A stretch of 64,000 bases of DNA from Andrena cerasifolii (lineage: Eukaryota > Arthropoda > Insecta > Hymenoptera > Andrenidae), in NCBI RefSeq assembly GCF_050908995.1, contig NC_135124.1, positions 10,106,001 through 10,170,000 of the forward strand. Reading direction: 5' to 3'. Both the position numbers and the translations under genes were made by a program. Below, piece by piece: positions 47,888-60,536 of the stretch (positions within the stretch are counted from its first letter, which is position 1; every line of letters begins with the position of its first letter). The notes under the pieces are model-generated. The model was not told the origin of the DNA. It saw only the letters and a program-made list of their open reading frames with translations, and ran no database searches.

Positions 47888-47934
47888 GGAATTACAAAAC
47901 CCATTGCTACGTAAGTAAAAAAAGGAGAAAACTA

Positions 47935-48256
47935 TAAGGTGAATGTCCCAATTTCTGCTCATGTTCCCATTTCTGCTCATTTCATATTTTTCTTATTATT
48001 ACATGCGTTACGTTTGTACTACAGTTGCAAGAAAATAATTCTAAATTATTTAAACATTTACGCGAGTGTTGCACGAGTATGATATATTTAATTACAAATT
48101 ACTAATAGTTAAATATCTTGAAATATCTTTCTTAAATAGTTTTTAAATTAAAGAATTAATCAATTACTCCGCAAATTTTGATCACAAACAAATTCTTAAC
48201 ACCTTCTTTATGACGAGTAACCTCTTAAATGAGCAGAAATTGGGACATTCACCTTA
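47935..48256. mobile_element. TA-flanked MITE B with perfect 26-bp terminal repeats
   Basis: TA at 47935-47936 and 48255-48256 brackets a 318-bp unit. Its ends at 47937-47962 and 48229-48254 are perfect inverted repeats (AGGTGAATGTCCCAATTTCT and so on). The interior is AT-rich and non-coding. The first 21 bases agree with those of MITE A at about 17 positions although the interiors differ. Only 47 bp separate the two elements' TA duplications. Confidence 0.75.
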
Positions 48257-50584
48257 TCTCTGAATCCTAAAAGAAAAAGACCGTTTCGCATTGAAGAGAA
48301 GAAAATAAATTCTATGAAAAACAGAAGCGTTTGCAACTCGCGAATAGAAGAGAGAAGAGAGAGTACCATTCTAATAGTTGGAATTAGAACCTCTTAGCAC
48401 CTCGCAAAGTACACGGGAAGGCAGAAACACGGCGCGGAAACGCACCCACGAAATGAACGATACCAACGTAGCAGAGCGCGCGCTTATTTCACCGCTGGCG
48501 CGTGAGATCCCGAGCGCGCGTGCGCTCGCGGGCATCTGGCGTGCACAAACGGTAATGACGGATCTACAAATGGCGCATCCATAGACACATAGGCGTAAGG
48601 TGAGAGCAGTATAAACTGTCAGCCGTGATACATCATCGCGACGTGTGTTTCCAGCACGCCTTCGGGGCTAGTAAAACGCCCTGCGATCTTCCTCCGCTTG
48701 TTTGACTTCCATTTTCGATTGTACCCAGCCGTAGCCCGCCGTGCGGCTGCTCGCTAAGTTTATCGCTCGTTTCACTCGCGATCGTAAGACGTCAACGATT
48801 CACGGTAAAACCGCCCGGTAAATAACGTCGTCGGCGTATACAAGCGTCAAGAGCGTTTTCTGTTGCTCGCCACCCACCCCCGTTTCCCACCCTGTGGGCT
48901 CCGTTTGTGGGAAAGCCAGCCAGCAGCGCTGCAGGAAATTGTGATTCACGGTAATCGATATCCGGATGAGGGGAGCGCGATAAACCAGCCCACCGGGCGT
49001 AATCTCTGCCGTTGGCGAATTATTTTAATGGGACTCCGCGTGTATTCCGTTTCGATCCGCGGGACGAGCTTCGGCGACTCATTATCGGATCGGACGAATT
49101 ACGGGCGTCGTTCAGAAATTACGGGCGCGCGAGCATGCTTCGGATCGCAGAGCCGGGCATCGATTACGGCTGCCTCCCCCCTCCAGCCGGCCCCGCGATC
49201 GGGCCCAGGTCCGTCGATACGACACGGCGATTCGTTAACGCCGCGCGCCGAGTATAATGATTCGTTACATACGGCGCCGCAGGATGGAGTTTCGCCGGTG
49301 CTTCGTCCCGGGCTGCTCTTAACGCGCGCCAGCGTCCGCTGCGTGTCCGTGCTTACCTGGAAGCAGAAAAAAAGAAGGGAGGAAGTCAGTTGAAGTTACG
49401 AGGCAGCGCGGGCAAGAAGCGCAAATGTGTAACGACTTAAATCAAGCTGAATCGTCGCGGGACGCGGTCCCCGGTGTACGCACGAACGACGTTGCGTACA
49501 ATCCTCCTCGTGTCTCCCCTGAGTTACAGGGAACGGCGGAGCGAGCGCTTCCCCCCGCCTGGAACGATGGAAATCGCCGGGCTGATGCGCGTACCCGCGG
49601 CATGTCTCGATTCATCAGGGAACGGGAGTCGAGAATAGCGAGGTCTGTTCGCGACTGCCAAGACTGCCGCGCCAGTCGCGGCCGAGCACCAATAACACCG
49701 AGTTAATGATGTTTGGTTGACGGATTTATGAGGGCAGTGCATGCGGTGCGCTCGCTGCCCGGGTAAAGGAGTCATTGCACGCGCTATAAAGATACGACCC
49801 CGGCCAGCACGGGAGGGAGGGGTCGATCTCCTTCGATCGTATCGCGGAAACCATTAGGTCCGGAGCGCAAAAACGTCCGTGAGCGACGTCGCGGGGCCGC
49901 GTTTTCCTCGGACGTGTCAGGACAACGGGGGAGAAATAAGATTGATGCACGTGCCCCGATTGATAAGAAAGGGAATATTTGCTCCCCTCGTGCTCGTAAA
50001 CACCGGCCGGGATGCGCCCCATCCGTTCGGAAACCATTGCTCCTCCGTACGTGGTAATTCAGGTAACTGGAATCCCCGTCCAGCCGTGATATTAGACCGC
50101 CGACTGGACGCGACAGTGGCTTGGACTTTCGAGAGGGTTCGAGCATTGTGTTATTATTTATATCGCGATGCAGCCGCGGTAATACACGCCGCGCGAATGT
50201 TTTCGTAGTCACCGGTGCCCCGTGATATTAAAGCCGTAAAACTCGTGGTTAATGGCTAAATTTAAACGGCAACGGTCGCGTTTATTGGCGCGCCGTGCGT
50301 TAGTATTATTCCAGTTATCTGTTCCGAACCTTTAAAACGCGATAAGGATAATAAATGGTGTGCACGGGCGAATAATAGAGTCGATAAACATGTGCGCGGG
50401 TACGCGAATGGACTAAGTAGCGTGATAGGCTTAAGGAGGTCGATTCTCGACTCGATTCGATCCTAGCCGATTGCTGTTTCGATCGATCTTCCAGGCAGCG
50501 GGCGAGGAGGGATGGACTAAGTAGTAGCGATACGAGATTTCGGGGTAAGATACGCAGATGCTGCGAATACTGAAGAAAAGAGCT
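48257..50584. other. No gene seen
   Basis: GC-rich DNA from 48400. Frames at 48863-49393 and 49425-50212 overlap on both strands without motifs. Confidence 0.5.
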
Positions 50585-50650
50585 TAAATAGGACGATGAG
50601 ACTCGAACCCAAGATCGGCGGGTCCCTTTGAGTCAGATCGCTCGAAAATC
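50585..50650 (-). repeat. Possible tRNA-like remnant
   Basis: On the minus strand GGTTCGAGTCT (plus 50599-50609) resembles a pol III B box with TTGGGTTCGAGTCTC around it. The expected A box is not clear and no cloverleaf is possible. It may be a SINE fragment next to the LINE relic. Confidence 0.3.
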
Positions 50651-50713
50651 AAGTATTTTTTGCGAATTAATTATAAGGAGATGAATACAAATTGTTACTA
50701 GTACTTTTCGGTA

Positions 50714-50935
50714 ATGTTTGTTAATACTATAAACAGTAGAAAAAATTATTTGAATAATATATACATATGTGTGTCCATACCGACACACTTGACATCTAAA
50801 TTTGAATCATCCTTTGCTTATATTTCGGCTCATTACTATAATTCCCTCCCACCTGATATTCGAGGTTTAAATTCGTTTCCTGATTTTAAATGTAAAGCTC
50901 GGCGATATATATGGTTACATTATGCGTCACAATAA
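50714..50935 (+). pseudogene. Non-LTR retrotransposon (LINE) ORF2 C-terminal relic
   Basis: The frame contains FESSFAYISAHYYNSLPPDI followed by RGLNSFPDFKCKARRYIW and a stop. This follows the C-terminal pattern after the reverse transcriptase of CR1/Jockey-like LINEs: SF, then W-N-x-L-P near the middle, here Y-Y-N-S-L-P, then IR and F-K with a basic run. The usual W is Y here. In an intact element this is the tail of an ORF with endonuclease and reverse transcriptase. Here only about 70 codons remain after an in-frame stop at 50699. The AT-rich DNA that follows (repeated TTAGTTAGT near 50950-51000) may be its 3' untranslated tail. The clade assignment is uncertain. Confidence 0.65.
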
Positions 50936-51100
50936 CTATCTAGTTTTCTTAAATTTAGTTAGTTTTTAGTCGTTTAGTTAGTTATTTAGTTATGGTTAGG
51001 CTTCTAACAGTATTGTACTGCAGCCTCGCCATTTGCTTCGCCAGCGTTGAGAGAGCGTTGAAAAATAATCGGGTGGCCCTGGCGTTGACGAAAATTAGGG

Positions 51101-51333
51101 TAGGTGTACCGTTTGTGGCCATTGCACTGTTTTTGGCCATGTGCATAATTATCTTATTTTAAAACTGCTTGCGGATCATTATTAAGTGTAGAATTTCACA
51201 TGATAAATATTTGTTTAGTATACCGCCAGAAATATAAGCTTACATTTATTGCTTATACGGGAAAATATTATATTTTTTAAGAACTGGCCGAAACTGGTCC
51301 AATACCTTAAAGTGGCCACAAATGGTGCATCTA
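51101..51333. mobile_element. TA-flanked MITE C
   Basis: TA at 51101-51102 and 51332-51333 brackets a 229-bp unit starting GGTGTACCGTTTGTGGCCA and ending TGGCCACAAATGGTGCATC. That is about 19-bp inverted repeats with three mismatches. A second GGCC block occurs inward on each side. The AT-rich interior is non-coding. Confidence 0.65.
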
Positions 51334-52290
51334 CTCTACTGTAAGCGTTATCCGAAGCATAAAAAGGAAAGGAGATTCTTAAACTACACGGATGTGGCTA
51401 TGGGTGGTCTTTCCAGTTGTCCGATTGCAATAACCTTTTTCAGTGGCTATTTTGTTACGAAATGGAACCGTATAGGCGGTGAAAGCAGAAGAAATCGCGG
51501 GTTGAATATAAGGGCCACCCTAATACCCACGGCCCTACTTGGCAAGAACTTCGAGCTTCGAAATTCGAACCCAAGGAAAATCCTCCCACTGAAATAGAAA
51601 GACAGCAACTAGCCCTGCAATTCTCCTACTAAATAATCCTAATAAATTGTCGAGTCAATTTCCGCAGGAAAAAGAAGCGAGTGTCTTCCTACCCGTTGTC
51701 CGCTCGCATCACCCCCGTAATAAGAGGAAAGCTTTGTCCAGAGATAACGCCTGGCGTGCGTTATTAAAGGCGCGGGAAGGCAGCGAAAATCCACAAAGGA
51801 CCAGGTGGAGCCGGGATTTCTGGGATCGTCGCGAAATCCACGCTGATGCCTGGGAACACGTGCAGAAGCGGGCACTTTTGCGCGGCGCCGTTAAAAGCGA
51901 ACGAGAGCGGGCAACAATGGGGCAGCAGCTTATCGCGGTGCCTCGTGAGCGGTCTAATCTCGTTCTGCCAATCGCGCGACGACTCGAGGGGGCTACACCG
52001 CGACGATAAACAGACTGGAACGCAAATCGCCGTCCTCGTTAGCATAACTCTACGTTCGTCCTCTTCGAGTCTGGGAGCGATTTCCGCGACGCGTATTACA
52101 TACTCCGATTCCTCGCTGTTCCAGGCTGACCTGGCCACGTTGCGAGCGCAACATTCGCGCGTTTATGTGAAACGCATCGCGGGTACTTAGCAGATAGGCA
52201 CTTGGAAACTAATGGCTCGAGGATGAAGGAAGATCCTTCAATCGGCGGAGAAATATTCTAAAAATTGAAACCTCTCTTTCTGGCAAAGTT
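51334..52290. other. No gene seen
   Basis: Mixed DNA with frames in several phases (51647-52190) and no motif. Confidence 0.5.
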
Positions 52291-52594
52291 AGAAGAGCAG
52301 AAGGATTTTAGAAGAGCAGAAGGATTTTAGAAGAGCAGAAGAATTTTAGAAGAGCAGAAGGATTTTAGAAGAGCAGAAGGATTTTAGAAGAGCAGAAGGA
52401 TTTTAGAAGAGCAGAAGGATTCTAGAAGAGCAGAAGGATTTTAGAAGAGCAGAAGGATTTTAGAAGAGCAGAAGGATTTTAGAAGAGCAGAAGGATTTTA
52501 GAAGAACAGAAGGATTTTAGAAGAGCAGAAGAATTTTAGAAGAGCAGAAGGATTTTAGAAGAGCAGAAGGATTCTAGAAGAGCAGAAGGATTTT
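52291..52594 (+). repeat. 19-bp minisatellite, 16 units
   Basis: The unit AGAAGAGCAGAAGGATTTT is repeated head to tail sixteen times with no length change. Variants are single substitutions: GAATTTT in units 3 and 13, GATTCT in units 7 and 15, GAACAG in unit 12. Nineteen is not a multiple of three, so it is not a coding repeat. Confidence 0.97.
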
Positions 52595-55500
52595 GAGTAA
52601 TACGAGCACTGCTGCCGAATGAGAAGGAATCCATCTTCTTCATAATTCCCCGTATCGAAAATGGCCGCTTTTGTGGAAGCACGTCTCCGTCGGTTCTGAG
52701 TGTCGTAATATCCCCTGCAAAGTATCCCAGCCCCGAGTGTTTAGCGGCACTTCCCTTCGTAATTCTCAAAATACCGCATCCCCGACGCGATTACGGGTAC
52801 GCGTATAATGTTACGCGCCGCGTAATGGCCCTTATTACTCGTGCGCCGTGAAAGAGACAAAGAGGTGGTAATTGAAACGGGACACCGATAATATGATCGG
52901 ATCCTTGTACGTAATAAAGCTGAGCACGGGAAATCAGATTACATATCATGGTTCGATCGCCGTGGCCGTATTCAAACGAGCCAAGGCGACGAGGCCGAAC
53001 CGTCAAGGGGGCAAATACGTGTCGGCGTCTCCTCCCCCGGGCCCATTTTCTACCCGCCTGCTGGGCGAACATCTTGCAAGCTGGTAATGTAACCCCATAC
53101 GCGATATCGTCGCCACGGCTAATCGACAGTTTGTAGGATAATGCCAGTTTGCGCGCTGCTTCGCGGCGTTCTTGCGCTGTGTTCCGACGATGATTATCGC
53201 ATGAATCGCCTCCTCTCATTACGAGCCAAGATCACTGGTATGCCTGCTGCTCGGCCTCATGGAAAACGCAACTATCCCCCCCTCCCTCGACAACGCTCGC
53301 ATCGTTATCTACGCTGGTCACTGGAATTTACTTCCACGACGATGAAGGATGTAACAAGTAGCAGCGAAAGCAGCTTGAAAACGGACCCTTGCTTTAAATA
53401 ATTCCTACGTTTCTTGCGCTACCCTCCATCCTCGATTTACGATTAAGAAGGGCCTTAAAACAGCCGCGTGCTTTCGACTCATCTTCCCCGAGCGCTTATA
53501 CGCCACAAGAACCGAGCGCAAAGGGCTGCAGCAAAACGCGCGGGCAAGAAAGAGGCGAAGAGCGGAACAGCGAGAAGGGTGGACGACGTGGAAGCGGCGA
53601 TGCCTATGGGCGAGCATGCCAATTTATTTAATGATGACGCGTTTAGGAATAATAAGAGCGCCGGGAGCCGGCAGATATTTTCCCGCTCTGGACGCCACCA
53701 CGTGTGAGACACGTGTGCTGTTACGTGTACGTAAACTCCGTATAGTTAGAGCGGCATGCGCATCAAGCTGAGCAAATTGCTCCGGCGAGGAGGGCCGCGA
53801 ACGAGCCCGGCTCGCGTTGTCCCGTGATACAGGAGGATAATGATAAAATCGTGCGGCGAATATGTGTCGCGCAGAGGGAGCCACGTCCGTCTCCACTGTT
53901 TACCTTTTTACCGAACAAGAAGGGAGAGGAGTCGCGCGGCGCGAGGTGATTTACCAGCCGCTTCAAGGCGAGCAAATTGCCCGCGCCGCGAGAGACGCCG
54001 AGTTTCTCGAAGACGCCGCGGCTAATCATTCTTTCCCACATTTTTCCACCGCGGTCGCACTCTGCGCGGGGCCTTGGCAATGAGATTGATCCGGCCCGGT
54101 CGCCGCGTTATTAATTCGCGCCCGGCGAGATTTATCAGCCAGATACGGAGGAGAATAGATAATAGCATCGGGATTAATGACGAGGCTAGCGCGGACGACG
54201 CATTTTTGTCGCCTCCACCGTGCGCCATAAATTATCGCGTGCGCGTCCCCGAGCGGATCCCATCGAGCATCGCGATACCTTATATCGCGCTGGTAACGAG
54301 AAAATGAGCACTTTTCTTTCCCGTCTCGAGCATCGGGCTCGTTAATGCCCGCGTGACGATCTTGCCGGCGGAACAGGTTCGATGAAGCGTGTACATTTCG
54401 TTCCCAGCGATCTTCCTCCGCCTGGAAGTGCAAACCGGCATGATTCACTGTCGCCCGTCGACTTCTCCCCGGTTTATCAAAGATCGGGAGGCTTTAATTG
54501 CGAGTGCAGTCCCCGCCGGGGCTTGATTCATCGTCGAAACACCCGGCAAAACCGTATCGCCAGGGGATGGTCGTTAAAATCGCGATAGAACGGTGACGTC
54601 GTTAATATCAATCGTCGCCGGCCCAGTGGCCGCGTCGATGAAACAAATTGAACGTTTCGTTATGAGCATCGCCCCCGATGACGCGCAATTAACACTACCT
54701 GGATCGATTGTTGGTCGGCGCTCATAAATATTCACCGAGTAAAATGCGGCGGATCGCGTCGGCGGCGATCGGCGGGGCGATAATGCGTTGCCGATGGCTG
54801 CGCAACTATGCGCCCCTCGTGCATGGGCGCGTTGTAACGAGGGGTAGAGAGAGAGAGGGAGGAGAGGAAGAGAGGCCAGAGAGGCTGCATTACGAGTTGA
54901 CGCCTGATCCGGGCAACGTGCCGGGCACGACATTGCGCACGTGCTATGAATAGTTAGAGCCAAGTTAGCGCTGATTATCGTCGCGTTTGCGTGTGCAGCG
55001 GACCAGGTCTGTACTAAAAGCCGCGCGCTGCCTGAAATTTTCTGATCGGCCGGCCCATACGGCCGCCTAATATTAGAATCGAGCGCATACCGAGCCGCGT
55101 TTCTCACTCTGCGCCTCGACGTCCCTGCCACGCCAGGCGATCGTGGGCTCGGGAGGAGGACAAAGGTCGATATTAGGTACATACGTCAGAGTCGAACGGC
55201 CGACGAGCCTCTCTTGGAAATCGTTAAGAACGGCCTGTAAAAAAGAAAAGACAGGCCAAGCAAGCTGGGGAGGAGCGCGCGAGTAACAGAGCTATTTGTA
55301 GCAATTCCGTCCGACTAATTCATGGATCTCGCTGCGCCCAATTCGTTAGTTTTCCCGCGAGAGAAAAACTCGGTCGCAGCGATCGAGCGCTCTACCCCCG
55401 CCGCCCCGGCGGCACCCCTGCAGGCGTTATTCCCTGTTCGAGTCGGTCTTTAAACGGGATCAGATTAAACAAGGTGCTTAAGTGGGTCTAATTAATGACC

Positions 55501-58084
55501 GTAAGAAGGTCGTAACAATTTATCAGCGCGAAGCAGATTCACGTTACTGGCTCGTGCAACCCGATACGATGAACAACAGATGGTTGCAATTGGATCTAAG
55601 ATCGAGCACGCCACGCTACCGAGAGAGAGAGAAAAAAAGCCCGATGATGTAATGTAAATGGAACGAATGGTAAGCGCGAGGATTTAATAGGATTTAATAC
55701 GCCGACTGTTTACACGCGATGCTATCGAATTTACATCGCCCTTCGGCTGCGACGCTTTCAGGGGAACAGCTTGGTCGCTTTCGGCGGTGAAATGCAAATG
55801 TTCGGCGCTAGAAAATAGTAACGATCCATCAAGCCGGGCGGTAGCTGGGTTGGACGTTAGAGCAGCTCGATATGATGAACAACGGGTCGGCACGATCGGA
55901 TTCGGGTCAAGGAGAAACCTGATAGAGCGACTGCAATCACGGCGTGCCAAACGCTTGCCATCCTTCGCATTGATCACGCGACAACACCGGGGAACTATGT
56001 ACAATCGATACAAAAGAACCACTTAGTAGGCCGAACTTCTATCCTCGTTGGTTCCCGACACGACAGCCTGGCATTCCAGCTGTGACGAAACAAATGGAGC
56101 AATGAAATTGGCATTGAACGCTGTACCTTGCTCGGGCACTTAAATTCCCTTGAGTGTCTAGCCGAGATCAAGGTAATCCTGTTATTTTAAATTATTTTAC
56201 CAAGCCCGCGGTACTCTCGATTGACTTTCCATTAAAATTCCTCGTCATCGAATGTGTTTCATCTTAAAGAATTGTTAAATTCAGAACCCCAATGCCAGAG
56301 AGTTGGCTCGTACAAGAACAACACTAGGATTGCCCTCGCGAACAGCACGAAACACGAGTGATCCTCCGTGAATAGTGCACGAGCGTACCTTGGAAATGTC
56401 AATGAATCGAGGGGAAGATGATGAAGACGAGCTGGAAATAGAGACAACAGACGTGCACTCAATCGAAGGCGGCTCTAATTACCAATGGTGGCTCGCGGTA
56501 CAAGCGTTGTAATGCGATCTGGCTCCGTGTGCTCTCATTAACAATTACCTGTACAAGGAGAGCTAATGCGCGCCATGATTGCGGTTATAATTAGTGTGGA
56601 GAGGCGCAGGATAGGGAGCATAGAGAAAGGGGTAGGGCTCGGTACAAGCCTCGGATAATGAGTTTTGCCGGGGCAGCAACGGGCCCGGCAACTTCTGATT
56701 CTCTGCGGACATAAGCTCCCAGCAACCTCGATCGGCTCGCTCTTCCGCTCTTTTAGCTGCATCAATGCCGATAATTAGTCATTCCGCGGTTTACGAGCTT
56801 CGCTGGCTAATCTGTCAGAGACACCTGCCCTCGATTTTCGCTCACCCTGAACCTCGCTGGCATTCTTCGAACCGAATCACTCGGCGCGAACCCATTGAGC
56901 GCCTGAGTCACTGTGCGCTGCGGCGAGATACCCGATAGGACGGACTTACAAATGAGTACAACTTCATTTACGCGGATAAAGACGTAACGGTGCGAGCCGA
57001 AGGTCGATCTGGTAGTTTCAGACGACTTTTGAGCTGAAATTTTTCGCGACCAGAGTACTGGTTACCTCAGGTTTGTTAAAGCCTCTTCGGTAAGTAGATT
57101 AGAAAAATAGATGGAGGGTAATTTTCTTCATTCTGATATGCGATTTAATCTCCGGTAATTATACGCAGGAAAACCATTGCAAGTTTCCTGTATTTGCAAG
57201 GCAGGGAAAGAGAGGCTGCCCTTTAATGGGGCGCGCTCCTCGGTGCCGATTAATCTCGATTTCTCGCGATTCGTCACATTCATTTGAGCCTCAATTACCC
57301 TCCGCTCCACGGTGAAACGAATCGACGAGAACTCGATCCACGGGATAATAATTAGAGCGATGGCGTGTAATGGACGGAGCGGAGTCGAGCCGATATTACC
57401 GAGCGGCTAGGTCGGCGGCTGAGGCTAATCGATGCTGGGCTAGGGGCTCGTCGACGAAATAAAAAGAGCCGGGGCTCCATTACATCCAGCGGTTAGCAAA
57501 CATATTTACGTCCTACTTTATCTATACTCGGGGATATTATAACACGATCCCTTATCGATACCCCGCCCCCTCCGCCGCGCTCGATTTCCTCCGGCGTGCT
57601 TTAAATGAAATTCTCCAACACCGCCAGCCGTTTCGTACACCCCGCGATTAATCAGAATCATGATTCAGATCCCGCCGAGAGATACGAAAATTCAAGCGTA
57701 GCCAGGTGCAATCGGCCTCGCCCTCCGTGTCCCATCAGGGTTTACGGAGCTTCGGCGGGCGCGCGGCGTCGCGAAAATGGACGTCCTCCGTGGACTTCCG
57801 GGTGTCTCGATTCGATACCCGTCGCGGTTCGCGGCCGTTCTTCTCTCCGCGGAACGTCGTAGACGTGGGTAGACGCGTCGTCGAATAGACAGCCAGAGGG
57901 AAACCGATGGGAACGGGAACGGTGGGGGCGTTATTGTTCTTCAAAACAATTTAAACTTTAATTACTTCGGTGAACTGCAGAAACGGCGTTGCGACAGTCT
58001 CACTGTTTGCCATCGTAAAATTAATTGGCTTCCCCTATCCCAACCCCCTTCCGGCTTCGACCACGCTCCCAAACTCCCGTGCGA
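52595..58084. other. No gene seen
   Basis: Long mixed GC-rich stretch with many overlapping chance frames (52791-53219, 53763-54083, 54574-55182). GA-rich runs lie at 54845-54890 and 55621-55632. No RNA gene or repeat recognised. Confidence 0.5.
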
Positions 58085-58200
58085 TTCTCTCCTCTCCTCC
58101 GTCCGCTCTCCCGTCTCCTATCGCCACCGCCGCCGTTTCATCCACCTTTCCCACCTTCCTCCGCTTCCTTTCCCGACCCCCTCGCGAACCAATTGGCGCG
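58085..58200 (+). other. Pyrimidine-rich tract
   Basis: About 115 bp of nearly continuous C/T on the plus strand (TCTCCTCTCCTCCGTCCGCT and similar). Such tracts can bind GAGA-type factors on the other strand or form triplexes. It begins a GC-rich, pyrimidine-biased block that runs to about 60 kb, apart from an AT-rich gap at 58640-59110, upstream of the speculative exon at 60429. Confidence 0.5.
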
Positions 58201-60428
58201 AGCAAAGAGAGGCACGGAGATCGAACCGTTTTACCCCCCCTCGGGCGTCCCGAACGTTATCCCGATGCAATTAGCGGCCGAGCTGTCTGTCACGTTCCAG
58301 CTGCAGCCGACCACCCCCGCAGATACGTCCGGGCACATTCGAATATCCGCGGACGCGATCCAACCGTCGAGTGAAATTCGCTGGGAGTCACGTGTGGCGG
58401 ATGAGAACGTGAAACGCGCTCGCGTTTCTCGACGCTCGAAGATATCGTACTGGCCTTGATCATCGAGTTCCCTTTCTGTTCCGTGAAGGCTTTGCTTGGA
58501 TAACGAAGGCACTAGTTTCGAAGCGTGGAGGATTAAGAGCTGCGGTAAAAATTTCACCCCGCAATAAGCACCCGATTTCTCCGAAAAGCGGCGGCGCGGA
58601 TTCGTCGTTGCCTTGCGCTCCCGCCATTGCACGCACCGTATATTTATTTCAACTTCAAAATACCACTTTCAAGTTCATTCCTTAAAACCACGTGACCTAT
58701 TTTAACACATTATTGACCGGCAATTTTACGTTATTTTCCGAAACAAGGTGAAGGAAATCAAATTTGTATGAAACTATTTTCAAAACTCTTCTAAAATGAA
58801 ATTATACTTAATTCATTATTTTGAATGCTTCTTTTCTGTGCGAAAACAGAGAAATCATCACGTTTTACGAAAAAAATACGTAAAAGACAATATTTATGCA
58901 AGCGGTATTACATCCTCCATTATGAATTTTATATTTTCGATGACACATTTGATATCAGCGACCACGATAACTCTAAAGTGCTAGGTGTCCGTTAGATTTG
59001 ATATTTTTTCAGGTACTCGACCACCATTCGTTTTCTTTTTGCAATTTTGACTTCGGATTCTGAATCAGCGACCTCGAAATCCCTTGTATACTAATTTTTG
59101 ACAAATCGGAAGATGCCTTCATATATTGGCCAGCTTTTTGGCGAATTAGACCACTGTGCGCCGCGACGTCCAAGTGTCTCCAGAAACTCGGGCTTAAAAG
59201 ACCCAACAGCACGCTAGCCATTAGACGGCGGATGCAACGAGGCCAACGTCGTCGAGACAGTCGATAGGAGCGTGGACGCGAGTGCAGCGGCGAACAAAAG
59301 GTGGGGGGTCGAGGAAGAGAAGGAACGAAGGAAGAAAAACTATCTCCCCGCGTTATGTATCCGCGCCACGCCCGCGGAAGTAAAATTCGTTTCCCAACCC
59401 CTGTTCCCGCGGCCACCTCGCGCCCCGTTTGCACCATTCTATCCCATCTCATCTCATCTCATCTCGAGGCTGCGCGCTTGTTGATATTCATTTGGAACGT
59501 CACATCTACCCGAGGTAACCAGCCGCTACTCGGAGGCTGCGTTTGGCGGCAACGATTCAGCTCTCCACCCTTCCAAGCGCACCCATACCCCCGCGGTCCT
59601 TCTCCTTCAGCCCCAATCCGCTCTCCTCGGTCGCCGCTTTTCTACGACGAGCGCAGCCGTAATGCCAGCGGCCAATGCTCGCGAAAGGCTGACTCAGGCA
59701 CCGCCGTATGGCTGGGACGGTGCATCGATCGCCTTCTCCGCTGCACCTCCTTGCTTTCTCTCCTCCACCCGCCCGCCTGGCGCACACATACACACACACC
59801 CGACCACCCCCTCCCCCGTTCCGCCGCCACTTTTCTTTCCTCGCCCCGTTTCCTCGCTCCGCGTCCGTTTCTTCGCTCCGATCCTTACCTCTATCGCCTA
59901 CCTCCACCCCCAACTCGATCCTCTCCGTCGCGAGCAACTCGCCGAACCCCGTCACACACCGCCGCCCGGCACTTTCGCGCACGCAGCTTACGTGGAGCAT
60001 CGCCGGGGCTCGCGAAGAACCACCCCGATTCGACGACGTTATATCGGAGACGATGCCCTCCAGCCGCAATAAAGGTTGGGAGCATGCTGGTAATCGGGCA
60101 GCCGGGTGCACGCGGACAGAGTCGCGAAATTGAAAGACCTCGAGCGCTAGGGAGGGAGAGCTGCAGAGTGTGGCTGGCGGAATGAGTATAGCGGCATCGT
60201 GGGAACAGCAAGCGAGGGAGGTGTGCCTTTTTGCGATTGGAATAGGTTTGGGACACCTAGGGCCGTGAGGGCTTGGGTACATCTAGGTGGAGGAAAATCC
60301 GCATTGAGTCCGCCAATACGTGGAGAAACGAAATCTGAGAGGAACACTGACATATTATCCCCTTAATTTCCCTGTCGAGTAGTAAAAAAGGAGAGGAAAG
60401 GATTTCGACGGCGAGGAAGGGAAACACG
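58201..60428. other. No gene supported; GC-rich and AT-rich blocks
   Basis: 58640-59110 is AT-rich and may be an old transposon: TTAACACATTATTGACCGGC near 58703 looks like a piggyBac-type end, but no partner was found. 59300-60200 is GC-rich and open in five phases at once, which points to chance. A (TCTCA)n run lies at 59445-59465 and a short (CA)n run near 59780-59800. Confidence 0.45.
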
Positions 60429-60530
60429 ATGATCGCGCATAAACGGGATGCGGAATACGAGTCCCTGAATTCTCAGCCTCAACTGCCTCAGTTACTGCGG
60501 GAAAATATGCAGAAACGACAAGCGCCGAGG
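60429..60530 (+). CDS. Speculative first coding exon
   Basis: From ATG at 60429 the frame reads MIAHKRDAEYESLNSQPQL, then LLRENMQKRQAPR, ending AGG at 60530, directly before GTGAGT at 60531-60536, a near-consensus splice donor (phase 0). Codon use and residue balance are less biased than in the neighbouring chance frames. The preceding 2 kb is pyrimidine- and CpG-rich, as promoters can be. I do not recognise the peptide, and no downstream exon in this window joins convincingly. ATG frames this short before a GTGAGT occur by chance, so this is only a candidate. Confidence 0.18.
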
Positions 60531-60536
60531 GTGAGT

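Noticed and set aside
58231..58632. Minus-strand frame with a fairly balanced region
   Set aside because: The plus strand is open over the same bases with an equally plausible reading. No domain is recognised and no clear splice structure.
58680..59110. AT-rich block with TTAACACATTATTGACCGGC, considered a piggyBac element
   Set aside because: No second terminus or TTAA-flanked partner was found and no transposase text is recognisable.
59301..60185. Open frame of 294 codons, the longest in the window
   Set aside because: It overlaps frames of 241, 141, 136 and 121 codons in other phases. The protein is dominated by Pro/Arg/Ser/His from pyrimidine-rich DNA with no recognisable domain.
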